Positions 40,403-49,098 of a DNA stretch of 64,000 nucleotides are shown piece by piece. Position 1 is the first letter of the stretch. Each line of letters opens with the position of its first letter. The notes beneath the pieces were generated by a model that made no database searches, was not told the DNA's origin, and was given only the letters and a program-made list of their open reading frames with translations. Source of the DNA: Gluconobacter albidus. Its GTDB lineage: Bacteria; Pseudomonadota; Alphaproteobacteria; Acetobacterales; Acetobacteraceae. The translations under genes were made by a program, and so were the position numbers. The stretch covers positions 62,001 through 126,000 of the forward strand of contig NZ_BEWL01000009.1 in NCBI RefSeq assembly GCF_002723915.1, given 5' to 3'.

Positions 40403-40766
40403 GTTTTAAGCCTCAGTTTCAAATGCGTCATCCAGGTAGTCAGCATATTGCCCTGACTCGCCTTGTAACGTTTGTGATTGGCCTCCCTCCAGAGGAGTTG
40501 TAAAGTGTATAGCAGCGGTCATTATTCTTTCCCTGTATTCTATACTTCACCATGTGAATAGCAGGAAATGCTCCTCATGTCGGACGCTACTGCGTCAATA
40601 TACGTTTTCAGAAAACAGACTTGAACTTTCGACGCACGAACGCTGGCTGCCGTCAGTTTCGGAGCGGGTCAGCTTGCGACGGCAAAAAGCATACTAGACG
40701 AGTAGGGAAAACATTACTGGACCTCACTTGGTTGAGATAATGAGATCTCTTCGGCATAATCTCATT
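40403..40766. other. AT-richer intergenic region between two HNH genes
   Basis: Divergent promoters of the two nuclease genes must lie here. The only structure I see is an inverted repeat ATAATGAGA (40737-40745) and TCTCATTAT (40760-40768) that ends at the ATG of the second nuclease, a possible operator or translational hairpin. Confidence 0.5.
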
Positions 40767-41849
40767 ATGCCAATTACAATCGACAATTCGATCTACGATA
40801 AAAGCGGTCGCCTGCTATTTTGTAGCATAGAGAAATTCGTTTCTGAGATATGTGAGGGCAATAATTGTTTTATATGCGGACGACATCCTGAAGGAGTCTC
40901 ATTCAATAAAGAGCATATAATACCAAATTGGCTGTTGAGACTGGTCAATATTCACTCAGGAGATATTCAACTTCCAAACGGTAGGCTGCATCAATATGGA
41001 AGATATACCATTCCATGTTGCACTGAATGTAACACGCTCCTTGCGGAGCATTTTGAAAAACCAATCAGCAAAGCATTAGGGCAGGGATTTTCAGGTGTGC
41101 GCGCATTGGTCGAACGCGAGGGGACCGAGCGCCTGTTTTTGTGGATGGCGCTTCTCTTTGTTAAATTACACCTTAAAGATAAAACTCTTTTAGAAAATCC
41201 TGATATCCGTCTTGGACGATCTTACATATCAGATCGCTATGATTGGTCAACATTTCATCACATGCATTGTCTTATACGCGCTCATTATACGGGCGCAAAA
41301 ATTGGAAAGTATGTCCATGGATCAATTTTATTCTTAGAAGTTGGGAATAGTTTCGAAGATAATTTTTTTGATGTTGCTACTATAACCAATGCTTACACCT
41401 TGTTCATTCGAGTCAAGAATATTGCTATATACACTGTTTTTGACGATTCTGGTATTTGCTTGGAGGCTATTGAGCCCGTTTTGTCAAAAATAACGGGCGT
41501 GATGAATTCGGCGCAAGCTCGCGAGCTGGCCGCAGAACTGGCGGCGGCAAATATTCACCTTAAAACTTCTCCCAGCTTCGGTACCAGCATGTCGAACACG
41601 GATGGTGATAATCTTGAAATTATAGCTTTCCATCCAGAAGATGAGGCCGAGTTTTTTCCTAAAAACAATAACTTAATAGGTCACATCAAGCGCCACATTT
41701 TAGAGAATTATTGTCAAACAACAATGCATCATACGCGCGAAGAAGCCCTAGAATTACTTAGCTCAAACAAATACTCTTTCTTATTCAACAGCGAGGGGAA
41801 GTTTGTCACTGGGGGCTGTAAGGAAAATTCGCAGCCTGCGCGTAGCTAG
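40767..41849 (+). CDS. HNH-type nuclease candidate
   Basis: 360-residue protein. The N-terminus has CFICGRHPEGVSFNKEHIIP (about residues 34-53) followed by NWLLR and a second cysteine pair (CCTECN at about 83-88): an HNH fold with a structural zinc. The rest is not recognised. ATG 40767 lies in an inverted repeat; ATG 40740 and TTG 40728 are in-frame alternatives. Strongly AT-rich compared with the plasmid, indicating recent transfer. Being divergent from another HNH gene, the pair may be a defence module. Confidence 0.68.
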   Translation: MPITIDNSIYDKSGRLLFCSIEKFVSEICEGNNCFICGRHPEGVSFNKEHIIPNWLLRLVNIHSGDIQLPNGRLHQYGRYTIPCCTECNTLLAEHFEKPISKALGQGFSGVRALVEREGTERLFLWMALLFVKLHLKDKTLLENPDIRLGRSYISDRYDWSTFHHMHCLIRAHYTGAKIGKYVHGSILFLEVGNSFEDNFFDVATITNAYTLFIRVKNIAIYTVFDDSGICLEAIEPVLSKITGVMNSAQARELAAELAAANIHLKTSPSFGTSMSNTDGDNLEIIAFHPEDEAEFFPKNNNLIGHIKRHILENYCQTTMHHTREEALELLSSNKYSFLFNSEGKFVTGGCKENSQPARS

Positions 41850-42155
41850 TGACCCCTCTATATGACAAATCTTGGGTAGGAACGAAGGCAGCTGAATACG
41901 GTCTGAATTGCTCCGAGATTGGTGGAGACGTCCGATTGCAACGAAATTTTACCCGATAGCTGCCCGTCTGCTTTCCCCCTCTAATTAGGCGTTGGCATCG
42001 GCAGAGTGTGACAGATGTTCTCGCGATGCGGTGCCAAATAGAGAGACCGCAAAGTCGCAAAGCACGTCGCTAGAGTCAGGATATCGTTTGCCAGACCAGA
42101 GACATGCCATGCGCTTTACCAAGCCCCATACTTTCGCCTGGAGGCGCGCCTTCGT
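41850..42155. other. Intergenic region before the NERD gene
   Basis: Contains a weak AGTCGCA-type element (AAAGTCGCAAAG at 42051-42062, with GTCAGGATATCG at 42075-42086). GGAGG at 42138-42142 serves the NERD gene. No other gene seen. Confidence 0.4.
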
Positions 42156-42749
42156 ATGGTGCGCCTGAGACTTCGGCCGCGTGGCGGCCCCTCTCGCATC
42201 GAGCGGAGCGACAGCGCGCACGCAGCCTGGAAGAGCCTTCAGGCCGAACTCAAAGGCGCGAAAGGCGAAGACAGGATCCGCACCCTCCTGAACGATCTGG
42301 GACGGCCAAGCCTCCATGACGTTCGTCTTCCCAAGGCCTCTGGTGATGGCACAACCCAGATTGACCATCTCGTCCTTTTGCCCCGTGCCCTCATGGTCAT
42401 CGAGACCAAACACTATGCGGGCCACCTGAGTGGGCATCCGAATGACGAATACTGGCGTCAGCGTATCGGAAAAGAAGAAGAGGGCCGGCTGATCTACAGC
42501 CCTCTTCGCCAGAATGCGGGGCATTGCGCAGCCGTCCGCGCTGTGACGTCACAGGCCTGTCTGGATGTGGAGATCCTGAATCGCGTGGTCCTGACAGGAC
42601 GCGCTAGCGTCAGCCCGGCCCTTCAGGCCAGTGTCAGAACCCCGGACGCCCTCGCCGACGAACTGCGACACAACTGCGGAGAGGCGTCAGGACTGATGAT
42701 GGGCTTGTGGCAGAGGATCGTGCGCGTCGCCCATCACACAAAGAATTAA
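42156..42749 (+). CDS. NERD-domain (nuclease-related) protein
   Basis: 197-residue protein with a NERD domain: LKGAKGEDRIRTLLNDLG, HDVRLP, QIDHLVLLPRALMVIETKHY, then AGHLSGHP. The Asp-x(n)-Glu-x-Lys pattern (IDHLVL ... IETKHY) is the PD-(D/E)xK-type active site predicted for this group, so it may be a nuclease. The C-terminus is helical. ATG at 42156 has GGAGG upstream. It faces the convergent minus-strand genes starting at 42762. Confidence 0.8.
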   Translation: MVRLRLRPRGGPSRIERSDSAHAAWKSLQAELKGAKGEDRIRTLLNDLGRPSLHDVRLPKASGDGTTQIDHLVLLPRALMVIETKHYAGHLSGHPNDEYWRQRIGKEEEGRLIYSPLRQNAGHCAAVRAVTSQACLDVEILNRVVLTGRASVSPALQASVRTPDALADELRHNCGEASGLMMGLWQRIVRVAHHTKN

Positions 42750-42761
42750 GCGCGCAACGCC

Positions 42762-43127
42762 TTATTCCACGGCAATACCGATGGCGGCCGCTGTATACCG
42801 GGTTGTCGGAAGGATCCTGACCACCACCTCCCCGCTAACGTCGGAGAGATAGAGAAGCCCGTCTTTCGGGCAGCCCAGAGGGCGCCCATCAGGATCGAGC
42901 ACCAGGCGAAGGCTGGTGATCGGGCTGACTTCATAAACATGATGCTCGTCCCAGGAGACGAACGCATGAATCCGCCCTTTTTCGACCACCGTATGCAGCG
43001 TTCCCGGGAGAATCCCTCGGGTTTTCTGCTTCAAACGCTCTGACATGAACTGACCAACAGCCTCTTTCTGCCGCTCGGTCAGGCTCTCATATGTGCAGGG
43101 GGCGGGATAGATCGGTTCACCAGTCAC
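42762..43127 (-). CDS. Unknown small soluble protein
   Basis: 121-residue protein with a helical start (YESLTERQKEAVGQFMSERL) and a beta-rich remainder (GRIHAFVSWDEHHVYEVSPI). No family recognised. GTG at 43127 follows AAGGA. It is the last in a minus-strand run of three small genes. Confidence 0.6.
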   Translation of the reverse strand: MTGEPIYPAPCTYESLTERQKEAVGQFMSERLKQKTRGILPGTLHTVVEKGRIHAFVSWDEHHVYEVSPITSLRLVLDPDGRPLGCPKDGLLYLSDVSGEVVVRILPTTRYTAAAIGIAVE

Positions 43128-43194
43128 GCGGCCAGTCCTTCCTTGCTGAGATGGATAAGGAAAGCGCCAGAGGGGCCTCCCTTATCGGGACAGG

Positions 43195-43590
43195 TCAGTG
43201 TTTTGCCGACGCCTGGCGTTGCTCGTCAATAAAGTCCGTGACGTCTTTCAGGACGCCATCCGGAATTTCCTCGCCGTCATCAAGATCGACTTCCAGACCT
43301 TCAGCCGGTGCCTCCGTGCTGCCAGCAGACAGGCCCAGGCAGAGATCCGGATCTTCGGGATCGTAATCGACCCGCACAGCCCATCCATCCGACAAAAAGA
43401 CGAAATCGCTGAGCAGGCCGTCATCCTCTAGATCGTCGTCATCCTCAGCCTCATCGGCATCTGACGGCAGATCGGAGGCCTTGCAGACACCCGCATACAG
43501 GCCAGGAAAGGCCGTGTTCAGCGCATCCACAATCTGCTGGGTCTGCGGACGGAACGGTCCTGCCTTTGAAACCGGCATCACATCGCTCAT
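43195..43590 (-). CDS. Acidic protein of unknown function
   Basis: 131-residue very acidic protein (ASDLPSDADEAEDDDDLEDD at about residues 36-55), with helical ends. Such charge is seen in some DNA mimics, such as anti-restriction proteins, but no specific similarity is recognised. Its ATG shares a base with the stop of the secreted protein upstream. Confidence 0.6.
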   Translation of the reverse strand: MSDVMPVSKAGPFRPQTQQIVDALNTAFPGLYAGVCKASDLPSDADEAEDDDDLEDDGLLSDFVFLSDGWAVRVDYDPEDPDLCLGLSAGSTEAPAEGLEVDLDDGEEIPDGVLKDVTDFIDEQRQASAKH

Positions 43591-43961
43591 CAGTTCAGCT
43601 TCCAGCACAAAGAGGACACATGCTGACTGAAGGTCAGACGCGTATTGCCGTTGTGATCGCCGATCAGCTCGCACCGCACCCATTTTGACGGGGAGGTCCG
43701 ATCCACAAATTTCTCAAGGGTCAGGATATTACCTTCTTCGCCAGCCGACGTGCGAAGAACGTAGCCGGCATCGAGCAGTGTCTGAAGACTTTCGGGAATG
43801 GCGGCAAAAGACGTGGACACGGAGGCCGCGTGGCCTTTGGATGTCGGTGTCGGAGGCGCAAACCCCATACTCCCAAGCGCGGGATCGAGGGCCATGGCTG
43901 GCGAAAGGGCAGCGGCCGTGAGGCCGGCTGCCAGGGCGAGAGAAGAAAAAAGGCGGGTCAC
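43590..43961 (-). CDS. Small secreted protein of unknown function
   Basis: 123-residue protein with a signal peptide (about residues 1-24, ends AMALD). The mature part has two cysteines near the end (RCELIGDHNG, SSLCWKLN). GTG start at 43961 with AAGGA upstream. It heads a transcript with its own AGTCGCAGA element; downstream is the acidic gene, overlapped by one base. Confidence 0.65.
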   Translation of the reverse strand: MTRLFSSLALAAGLTAAALSPAMALDPALGSMGFAPPTPTSKGHAASVSTSFAAIPESLQTLLDAGYVLRTSAGEEGNILTLEKFVDRTSPSKWVRCELIGDHNGNTRLTFSQHVSSLCWKLN

Positions 43962-43999
43962 GGTCTGTCCTTGCGGTTCATTGGATCTGAAAAGATCCC

Positions 44000-44037
44000 T
44001 TTACCCCGCAAAGGTAAAGACCGCTTCTGCGACTTCC
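44000..44037 (-). promoter_or_regulatory. AGTCGCAGA-type element before the secreted protein gene
   Basis: Minus strand GGAAGTCGCAGA (44037-44026), AGCGGTCTTTACCTTTGCGG following. It sits 60-80 nt upstream of the GTG at 43961. Confidence 0.55.
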
Positions 44038-44047
44038 TAAAAGAGAC

Positions 44048-44545
44048 TCAGCCCTTTGCAGGGCGTCCGCGACGCTTCTCCGGGATTTTCCGCACGGGCA
44101 CCTCAGGCTCGGTCTCTTCGGGCTCAGGTGCAGGCTGGCTCCGACCACCCTTCGCGGTCCCAAGACCGATCTGATGAGCCAGCTCGGTCCGATGCCGTGA
44201 ATATCCTGGCGCCGTCATGGGATAGTTGGACGGCAGTCCCCATTTTGAGCGGTACTCATCCGGGGTGAGATTATAGACGCTCTTGAGATGGCGCTTGAGC
44301 ATCTTCAGCTTCTTTCCGTCTTCGAGACAGATGATGTAGTCCTCGAACACGGACCGCTTCGGATGGACGGCCGGGACCAGCTCAACTGGTTCTGGCTCCG
44401 GCGGCTGGCCGGCCGACGCAAGAGCTGTATGAACACTGCGGATCAAATCAGAAATCTGCTCTGCGGGAAGTTCATGGGCACTCACATAGCTTTCCACAAT
44501 ATTGGCTGTCAGACGCCGAAAATCTGTCTCACTATTTGAGGTCAT
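44048..44545 (-). CDS. mucR: MucR/Ros-family transcriptional regulator
   Basis: 165-residue regulator. The signature YIICLEDGKKLKMLKRHLKS, then YNLTPDEYRSKWGLPSNYPM is the MucR/Ros zinc-finger region (about residues 77-115). Only Cys and the first His of the usual zinc ligands remain; the second Cys is Asp, as in MucR proteins, and the second His is missing (KSVYNLTP). Zinc-free members of the family still bind AT-rich DNA. A C-terminal RRGRPAKG resembles an AT-hook. MucR proteins silence horizontally acquired genes; it may control the plasmid. ATG 44545 is chosen over an in-frame start upstream. Confidence 0.85.
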   Translation of the reverse strand: MTSNSETDFRRLTANIVESYVSAHELPAEQISDLIRSVHTALASAGQPPEPEPVELVPAVHPKRSVFEDYIICLEDGKKLKMLKRHLKSVYNLTPDEYRSKWGLPSNYPMTAPGYSRHRTELAHQIGLGTAKGGRSQPAPEPEETEPEVPVRKIPEKRRGRPAKG

Positions 44546-44611
44546 TGCAAATTCCCTTTTCAAATTTCGACTGTGCAGGATCGCACCCTATACGAAAGAT
44601 AACCTGACAGG

Positions 44612-44824
44612 TCACTGCGGCCGCGTGGTTCGCGGCATGGGGGCCGGAGCCACGCCTCGTCCCAGATGACGGTGTTCGGAGCAGTAGTGCGTATCGCCTT
44701 TCGGCCCGGTGAACCCGAAAGCCGCGCCCTTTCCACAAATCTCGCAGTCATAAAGCCAGCCAGACTTCGTCCTGGGCCGCTGAGAGATGTAAGGCCTGTC
44801 GTCAGGACTGTGATGATCGGACAT
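44612..44824 (-). CDS. Small zinc-ribbon-like protein
   Basis: 70-residue protein with CEICGKG (about residues 27-33) and CSEH (about 47-50), a likely zinc-binding pair. Function unknown. It starts four bases after the stop of the UvrD-like helicase gene and appears to end that operon. Confidence 0.65.
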   Translation of the reverse strand: MSDHHSPDDRPYISQRPRTKSGWLYDCEICGKGAAFGFTGPKGDTHYCSEHRHLGRGVAPAPMPRTTRPQ

Positions 44825-44827
44825 CCC

Positions 44828-46876
44828 TTAAAACCCCATGGCATCAAGAGCGGCGGCCGTGTGGCGGAACCGGCCCCCTGTCTCTCTTCTCTTCGATTGC
44901 CCCTGCTGGCGCAGCCAGCCCGTCACGCGATGCTCGGCTGGGATTTCCTCAATGAATCCTGACGGCCTCGCTGAAACACCCTGACGATAGCCGACACTGC
45001 TGATCGTAGCCTGCTGCATGGCCCGGGTCAGCGACACATAGGCCAGACGGCGCTCTTCCTCATAATTGCGCTCGCCCATCCCCGGAAAGACTGTCTCCTC
45101 CCAGGCTGGCAGGAAGACGTGGGGAAACTCCAGACCTTTGGCCCGATGCATGGTCATGAGCTGCACCCGGTCGCGTCCGCGCTCATTCGGTGAGGCCGTG
45201 GCCAGGGCTGCGTGCTCCAGAAGATCCTGAAGCCGGGTAAAGCCCTCGGCCAGCCCGACCAGCTCGGACAGGTTCTGCAAGGCCGTCTCCCCCTCTTCGG
45301 ACGCGGCCTCCCTCCACATCGTGTAGTAGCCCGTCTCTTTCAGGAGCGTATCGAGGCGATCGCAAAGCCGCATGTCCGGGATCTGCCCGATCCGGGAGAC
45401 CGTCTCTCGGAAGGCAAGCAGGCTGTCACGCACCTTGGCGGGAAGCGTTGCCGTGGTGACGGCCGCACACAGGCTGAGGCCGCGATCCTGCGCTTCCTGT
45501 TCGATCTGGCCAAGCGCCTTGGCGCCAAGGCCTCGCCTGGGCACATTGGCCACGCGCCGGAACGCCTCATCGGACTGGCGCCTGTCCGGACAGGCCGCCA
45601 GCATCAGGAAAGCGAGCGCGTCCTTCACCACGGCGCGATGATAGAAGCCGACATCGCCGATGATCTCGTAGGGGATACGCGCCTTGAGCAGCGCTTCTTC
45701 CAGAGAACGGGACAGACGGTTGATCCGGTAGATCATCGCCATGTCATGCCAGGCGACACCTTCTGCCGCACGACGTCCCATCTCGGCTGCAATCGCGTCG
45801 GCCTCATCTGACGCATAATCGTAGGAGAGCACCTCAATCTTCTGACCGTCGCCCTTCTGGGTAAACAGCGTCTTCGGGATCCGGCCCGGGTCTCGCGCGA
45901 TGATGGCGTTGGCAGCCTGGAGGATATGATGCGTCGAGCGGAAGTTCTCTTCGAGCTTGAAAAGTCTGGCCCCGTCAAACTCCCGAACGAAGTTCCGGAT
46001 GAAGCCAATTTTGGCCCCACGCCAGGAATATATTGATTGCGAATCATCGCCCACGGCAAAGAGTTCTCGTGAGTATTCAGACATATAGGTGAGCCACAGC
46101 ATCTGCGCACGGTTCACGTCCTGAAACTCATCGGCCATCACGGATGTGAAGCGCTGCGACCACCTGTCACGATAGGATCGGTCATTCATCAGCGCAAGCG
46201 TTGGCCACATCAGCAGGTCCGAAAAGTCAGCGGCATTCTGCTCGCGCAGGGTCGCCTGATAGATCTGGTAGAGCCGGACCGCAAACTCCCAACCTTCGAC
46301 ATCGACCATCTGACGCGCCGCACGGCGGCGCTCGATCAGCCCGCGCACCCAGGCCGGCGCGGCCTCAGGTGTGACGAGGTTCTCCTTCATATGCCCGATC
46401 CGCTCGCCCATCTTTTTGACCTGCCGGACGTCACACTTCTTGCCTGTGTCCGGTTCGGGCACAGTGTCGGGGTCCATGGCCTTCATGAGACGACGGATCA
46501 GCGCCGTCGCATCGTCCGCATCGCGGATATCGAAGCCGGGGTGTAGCTGGGCAACCTCAGGCTCCGCCCGGAGCTGCCGCGCGCCGAGGCCGTGAAAAGT
46601 GCCAAGCCAGAACGGAGCCTGTCCCTCACCTAAGACGGTCGTGATGCGCTCGCGCATCTCCTGAGCAGCCTTGTTGGTAAAGGTCACGCACAGGATCTGT
46701 GACGGGCGCATCCCATACATCTGGATCCGGCACGCCACACCGGCCGTGAGCGTCTTCGTTTTTCCCGTTCCGGCCCCGGCCAGCACCAGCACGCGGCCAA
46801 GCGCCATGGCGGCCTCACGCTGCACTGGGGTCAGCGGATCCAGTACGGGTGCGAGGGATTGGGGATAAGCGCTCAT
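44828..46876 (-). CDS. UvrD/Rep-family superfamily 1 helicase
   Basis: 682-residue helicase with Walker A at about residues 32-41 (LAGAGTGKTKT), motif II-III (VMADEFQDVN, FAVGDDSQSIYSWRGAKIG), motif V (TMHRAKGLEFPHVFLP) and motif VI (RRLAYVSLTRAMQ). It is close in length to UvrD and PcrA/Rep. It would unwind DNA 3'-5'. The start overlaps the preceding gene (ATGA), in an operon with a Toprim protein. A plasmid copy in the leading region might help single-strand processing. Confidence 0.92.
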   Translation of the reverse strand: MSAYPQSLAPVLDPLTPVQREAAMALGRVLVLAGAGTGKTKTLTAGVACRIQMYGMRPSQILCVTFTNKAAQEMRERITTVLGEGQAPFWLGTFHGLGARQLRAEPEVAQLHPGFDIRDADDATALIRRLMKAMDPDTVPEPDTGKKCDVRQVKKMGERIGHMKENLVTPEAAPAWVRGLIERRRAARQMVDVEGWEFAVRLYQIYQATLREQNAADFSDLLMWPTLALMNDRSYRDRWSQRFTSVMADEFQDVNRAQMLWLTYMSEYSRELFAVGDDSQSIYSWRGAKIGFIRNFVREFDGARLFKLEENFRSTHHILQAANAIIARDPGRIPKTLFTQKGDGQKIEVLSYDYASDEADAIAAEMGRRAAEGVAWHDMAMIYRINRLSRSLEEALLKARIPYEIIGDVGFYHRAVVKDALAFLMLAACPDRRQSDEAFRRVANVPRRGLGAKALGQIEQEAQDRGLSLCAAVTTATLPAKVRDSLLAFRETVSRIGQIPDMRLCDRLDTLLKETGYYTMWREAASEEGETALQNLSELVGLAEGFTRLQDLLEHAALATASPNERGRDRVQLMTMHRAKGLEFPHVFLPAWEETVFPGMGERNYEEERRLAYVSLTRAMQQATISSVGYRQGVSARPSGFIEEIPAEHRVTGWLRQQGQSKRRETGGRFRHTAAALDAMGF

Positions 46877-47544
46877 GCGGGCACCTGCTCAACCGGATAA
46901 ACTTCAGACGCCACCGGATCCTCAACGGCCACGACATTGCTGCTGTCAGTAAAGAGGGTCAGCGGATGATAGAGGTTGAAGCCCTCATGAGGGCCGTCCC
47001 ACCGTCCGGCAATCACCAGGGCCAGTGCGCGGTTCAGGCCGCTGCCCAGCCACACGAGCTGATGCGGGACCGGCATCTCCGGCGCTTCAGGATCCGTGCA
47101 ACCGAGGCGGCGCGCATGATCCATCCAGATCGCAGAGGCCTTTTCATGGCCCAGCATGTTGAAGGTCAGGCCGCTCTTGAGGACCATCCGGTCGATATGC
47201 TGGCGAGCCGTGGATCGGGTGTCGTTATACATCATGACGTCCTCAAAAGCCTTGGGGCAGGCTGACAAAGTGAGCGTTGAGAGTTCAGGTCCGTTCAGAC
47301 GGACGATCGTGGATTTGCGGGTGAAGACGATCAGCTCGCCGTCGCGGTCCCAGGCGTCATTCAGGCGATCACCGCCGATCACGACCCCCTGCACCAGACC
47401 CTCGGGCGTCTGCGCCTCACAGAAGACTTCAGGGGCAGAAGATCCCACCCCGGCACGCTTCCAGACGTTCATGGCCTCTGCGTCCTGCCGCCACAGGATC
47501 AGGGTGATGGCCTGCCAGCTCAGACGGGATTTACTCTGTTTCAT
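46873..47544 (-). CDS. Unknown protein linked to helicase and Toprim genes
   Basis: 223-residue soluble protein, no recognised domain. The N-terminal phrase SWQAITLILWRQDAEAMNVW and the C-terminal NLYHPLTLFTDSSNVVAVED suggest a mixed alpha/beta fold. ATGA overlaps connect it to the Toprim gene upstream and the helicase downstream, so it probably works with them. Confidence 0.7.
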   Translation of the reverse strand: MKQSKSRLSWQAITLILWRQDAEAMNVWKRAGVGSSAPEVFCEAQTPEGLVQGVVIGGDRLNDAWDRDGELIVFTRKSTIVRLNGPELSTLTLSACPKAFEDVMMYNDTRSTARQHIDRMVLKSGLTFNMLGHEKASAIWMDHARRLGCTDPEAPEMPVPHQLVWLGSGLNRALALVIAGRWDGPHEGFNLYHPLTLFTDSSNVVAVEDPVASEVYPVEQVPA

Positions 47545-48521
47545 GCGGCCACGTCCTGACGGGCGCGGCGCTGCAGGACGGCGTTCCAGTCCTTGTCTCG
47601 GGCACTGGGTGAGTACCGCAGGGGTTTCAGCCCGGCCTCACGGATCATGGGCGCATAGATCTCTTCGTAACGGTCGCCCTGAGCATCGCAGTCCACGGCA
47701 ATCATGACGCGGCCGCCTGCCTCAAGGGTGCCAAGAAGCGCACGAAACTCCTCCAGGGCCTCGGGGCTCATGCCGCCACCTGATGAGACATACAGGCTGG
47801 GTTCAAAATTGAACGGGTCCATGGCGGCATAGGACAGCACGTCGATGGCAGACTCACCGATGACCAGACGAACGGGCGTTTCCCCTTTTTCGCCAGTCCT
47901 CATCCGAAAGAGCAGCTTGCCACCGCCGCCCGAGGAGAAGCCGCGATAGTCCGGACCGCGCATTTCCATGCCGGTCAGCTCACCGGCATTGTTGCTATGG
48001 GCGAACCAGGCCGTTCCCTTCATACCTTCACGCAGGAGACCCTGCTCGATGGCCAGACGCACGATGCTCTCCGGCAACGCCCGGTCGCGGGTCAGATAGA
48101 TCCAGGCGGCCGACCCGGGACGGGGAGCCTGACGGTTCTTCCACATATATTTCGGATCACGCGCGGGCTTGCGCTCCTTCGGTTCCGCCACGTACTCGGC
48201 CCCGCTCGGCGCAAGGCCCAGCATTCCACGGAGTTCCACGCGCGCATTGCCAAGGGACATGCCCGGATTGAGGAACCGGACCAGGTCGATGACCGAGCCT
48301 TTGACGATCGAAGAGGAATTGTGCGGATCCCACCAGCCCTTGCCACCGTGCGTCACGATGATGCTCTCGCCCTTCTGCCGACGAAAGCGCATGTGACGGG
48401 CCGAGCTTTCGGAGCGGTCGAACCTGTAACCGGCCTTCTCCAGAACCACGATGCAACTGATCTCGTCACGAAACTTCTGGAGTTCGTCGTTCATCTGCTG
48501 GGGCGAGTTCTGGTAAGCCAT
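47541..48521 (-). CDS. DUF3991/Toprim-domain protein (primase-like)
   Basis: 326-residue protein. The N-terminal region (about residues 15-100; CIVVLEKAGYRF, GGKGWWDPHN, GSVIDLVRFL) fits DUF3991, and the C-terminal half has a Toprim fold with VRLVIGESAIDVLSYAAM, then RVMIAVDCDAQGDRYEEIYA (Glu and Asp-x-Asp metal ligands). Such proteins resemble plasmid and phage primases lacking a polymerase part. ATG at 48521. It heads the operon with the UvrD-like helicase, downstream of the diverged repeat element. Confidence 0.82.
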   Translation of the reverse strand: MAYQNSPQQMNDELQKFRDEISCIVVLEKAGYRFDRSESSARHMRFRRQKGESIIVTHGGKGWWDPHNSSSIVKGSVIDLVRFLNPGMSLGNARVELRGMLGLAPSGAEYVAEPKERKPARDPKYMWKNRQAPRPGSAAWIYLTRDRALPESIVRLAIEQGLLREGMKGTAWFAHSNNAGELTGMEMRGPDYRGFSSGGGGKLLFRMRTGEKGETPVRLVIGESAIDVLSYAAMDPFNFEPSLYVSSGGGMSPEALEEFRALLGTLEAGGRVMIAVDCDAQGDRYEEIYAPMIREAGLKPLRYSPSARDKDWNAVLQRRARQDVAA

Positions 48522-48739
48522 GGCGGAATATCCTCCCGAACGTCCGTTACTTTCGATCTGTGATAAGTATAGTAAATTCCCGCCATAATATCCAATGAAT
48601 ACAACATAATATCGCGGAATATATTTACTTGCTTTGGTGAAATAGTTCTTGCGTCCAGAGCGACAAAAACCGGTTTTTCTTGTTCGTCCTGCGGGGGTTT
48701 CGGGGGCAGCGCAGCCCCCGGTGTTGCCGCTGAAAGGAG

Positions 48740-49060
48740 GTGTGTGGAGACGTTTTTCTCGTCCCGTCCTGCCAGGAACACGACAGTTGCGGGCCGAGGG
48801 TGTCAGGACCGGAAGACTGCGGATCGGCAAGAGCGGGTTGCGGGCAGCGCGGGACACCGTCCTGCGATGAACGCGGCCCTCTTTTGACGAAAGACGCGGT
48901 CTGGAGCCCGAAGGGTTGTCTTGAGACCCTCGGACCGTGACTGTCACACTGATCGCATGACGGCGAGGTCGGAACACAGCTCCGTGCCACCCCGCAAGGG
49001 GTGGTTGAAGCGGCAACGTCTGATGATACGGCATGAACGGATCCTTCAAGAAGTGTCACC
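48740..49060. repeat. Diverged fourth relative of the 547-bp repeat
   Basis: GACTGTCACACTGATCGC at 48939-48956 matches GACTGTCAGACTGAACGC of R1-R3 at 16 of 18 bases. Then, as in the repeats, comes a hairpin CCACCCC-GCAA-GGGGTGG (48987-49004) followed by TTGAAG. In R1-R3 the stem reads CCTCCCC/GGGGAGG and TTGAGG follows, so a base pair has changed on both sides. CGTCCTGCC near 48763 resembles CATCCTGCC of the repeats. It precedes the Toprim-UvrD operon in the minus direction. The rest of 48522-49098 shows no gene. Confidence 0.6.
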
Positions 49061-49087
49061 AGTCTGCCCGTGCCATCTGCGACTGAT
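49050..49087 (-). promoter_or_regulatory. AGTCGCAGA-type element
   Basis: Minus strand ATCAGTCGCAGA (49087-49076) with GACTGGTGACACTTCTTG further on. It overlaps the end of the small gene at 49099 closely and lies about 550 nt from the Toprim gene, so which gene it serves is uncertain. Confidence 0.4.
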
Positions 49088-49098
49088 GCCCCCCGGCC

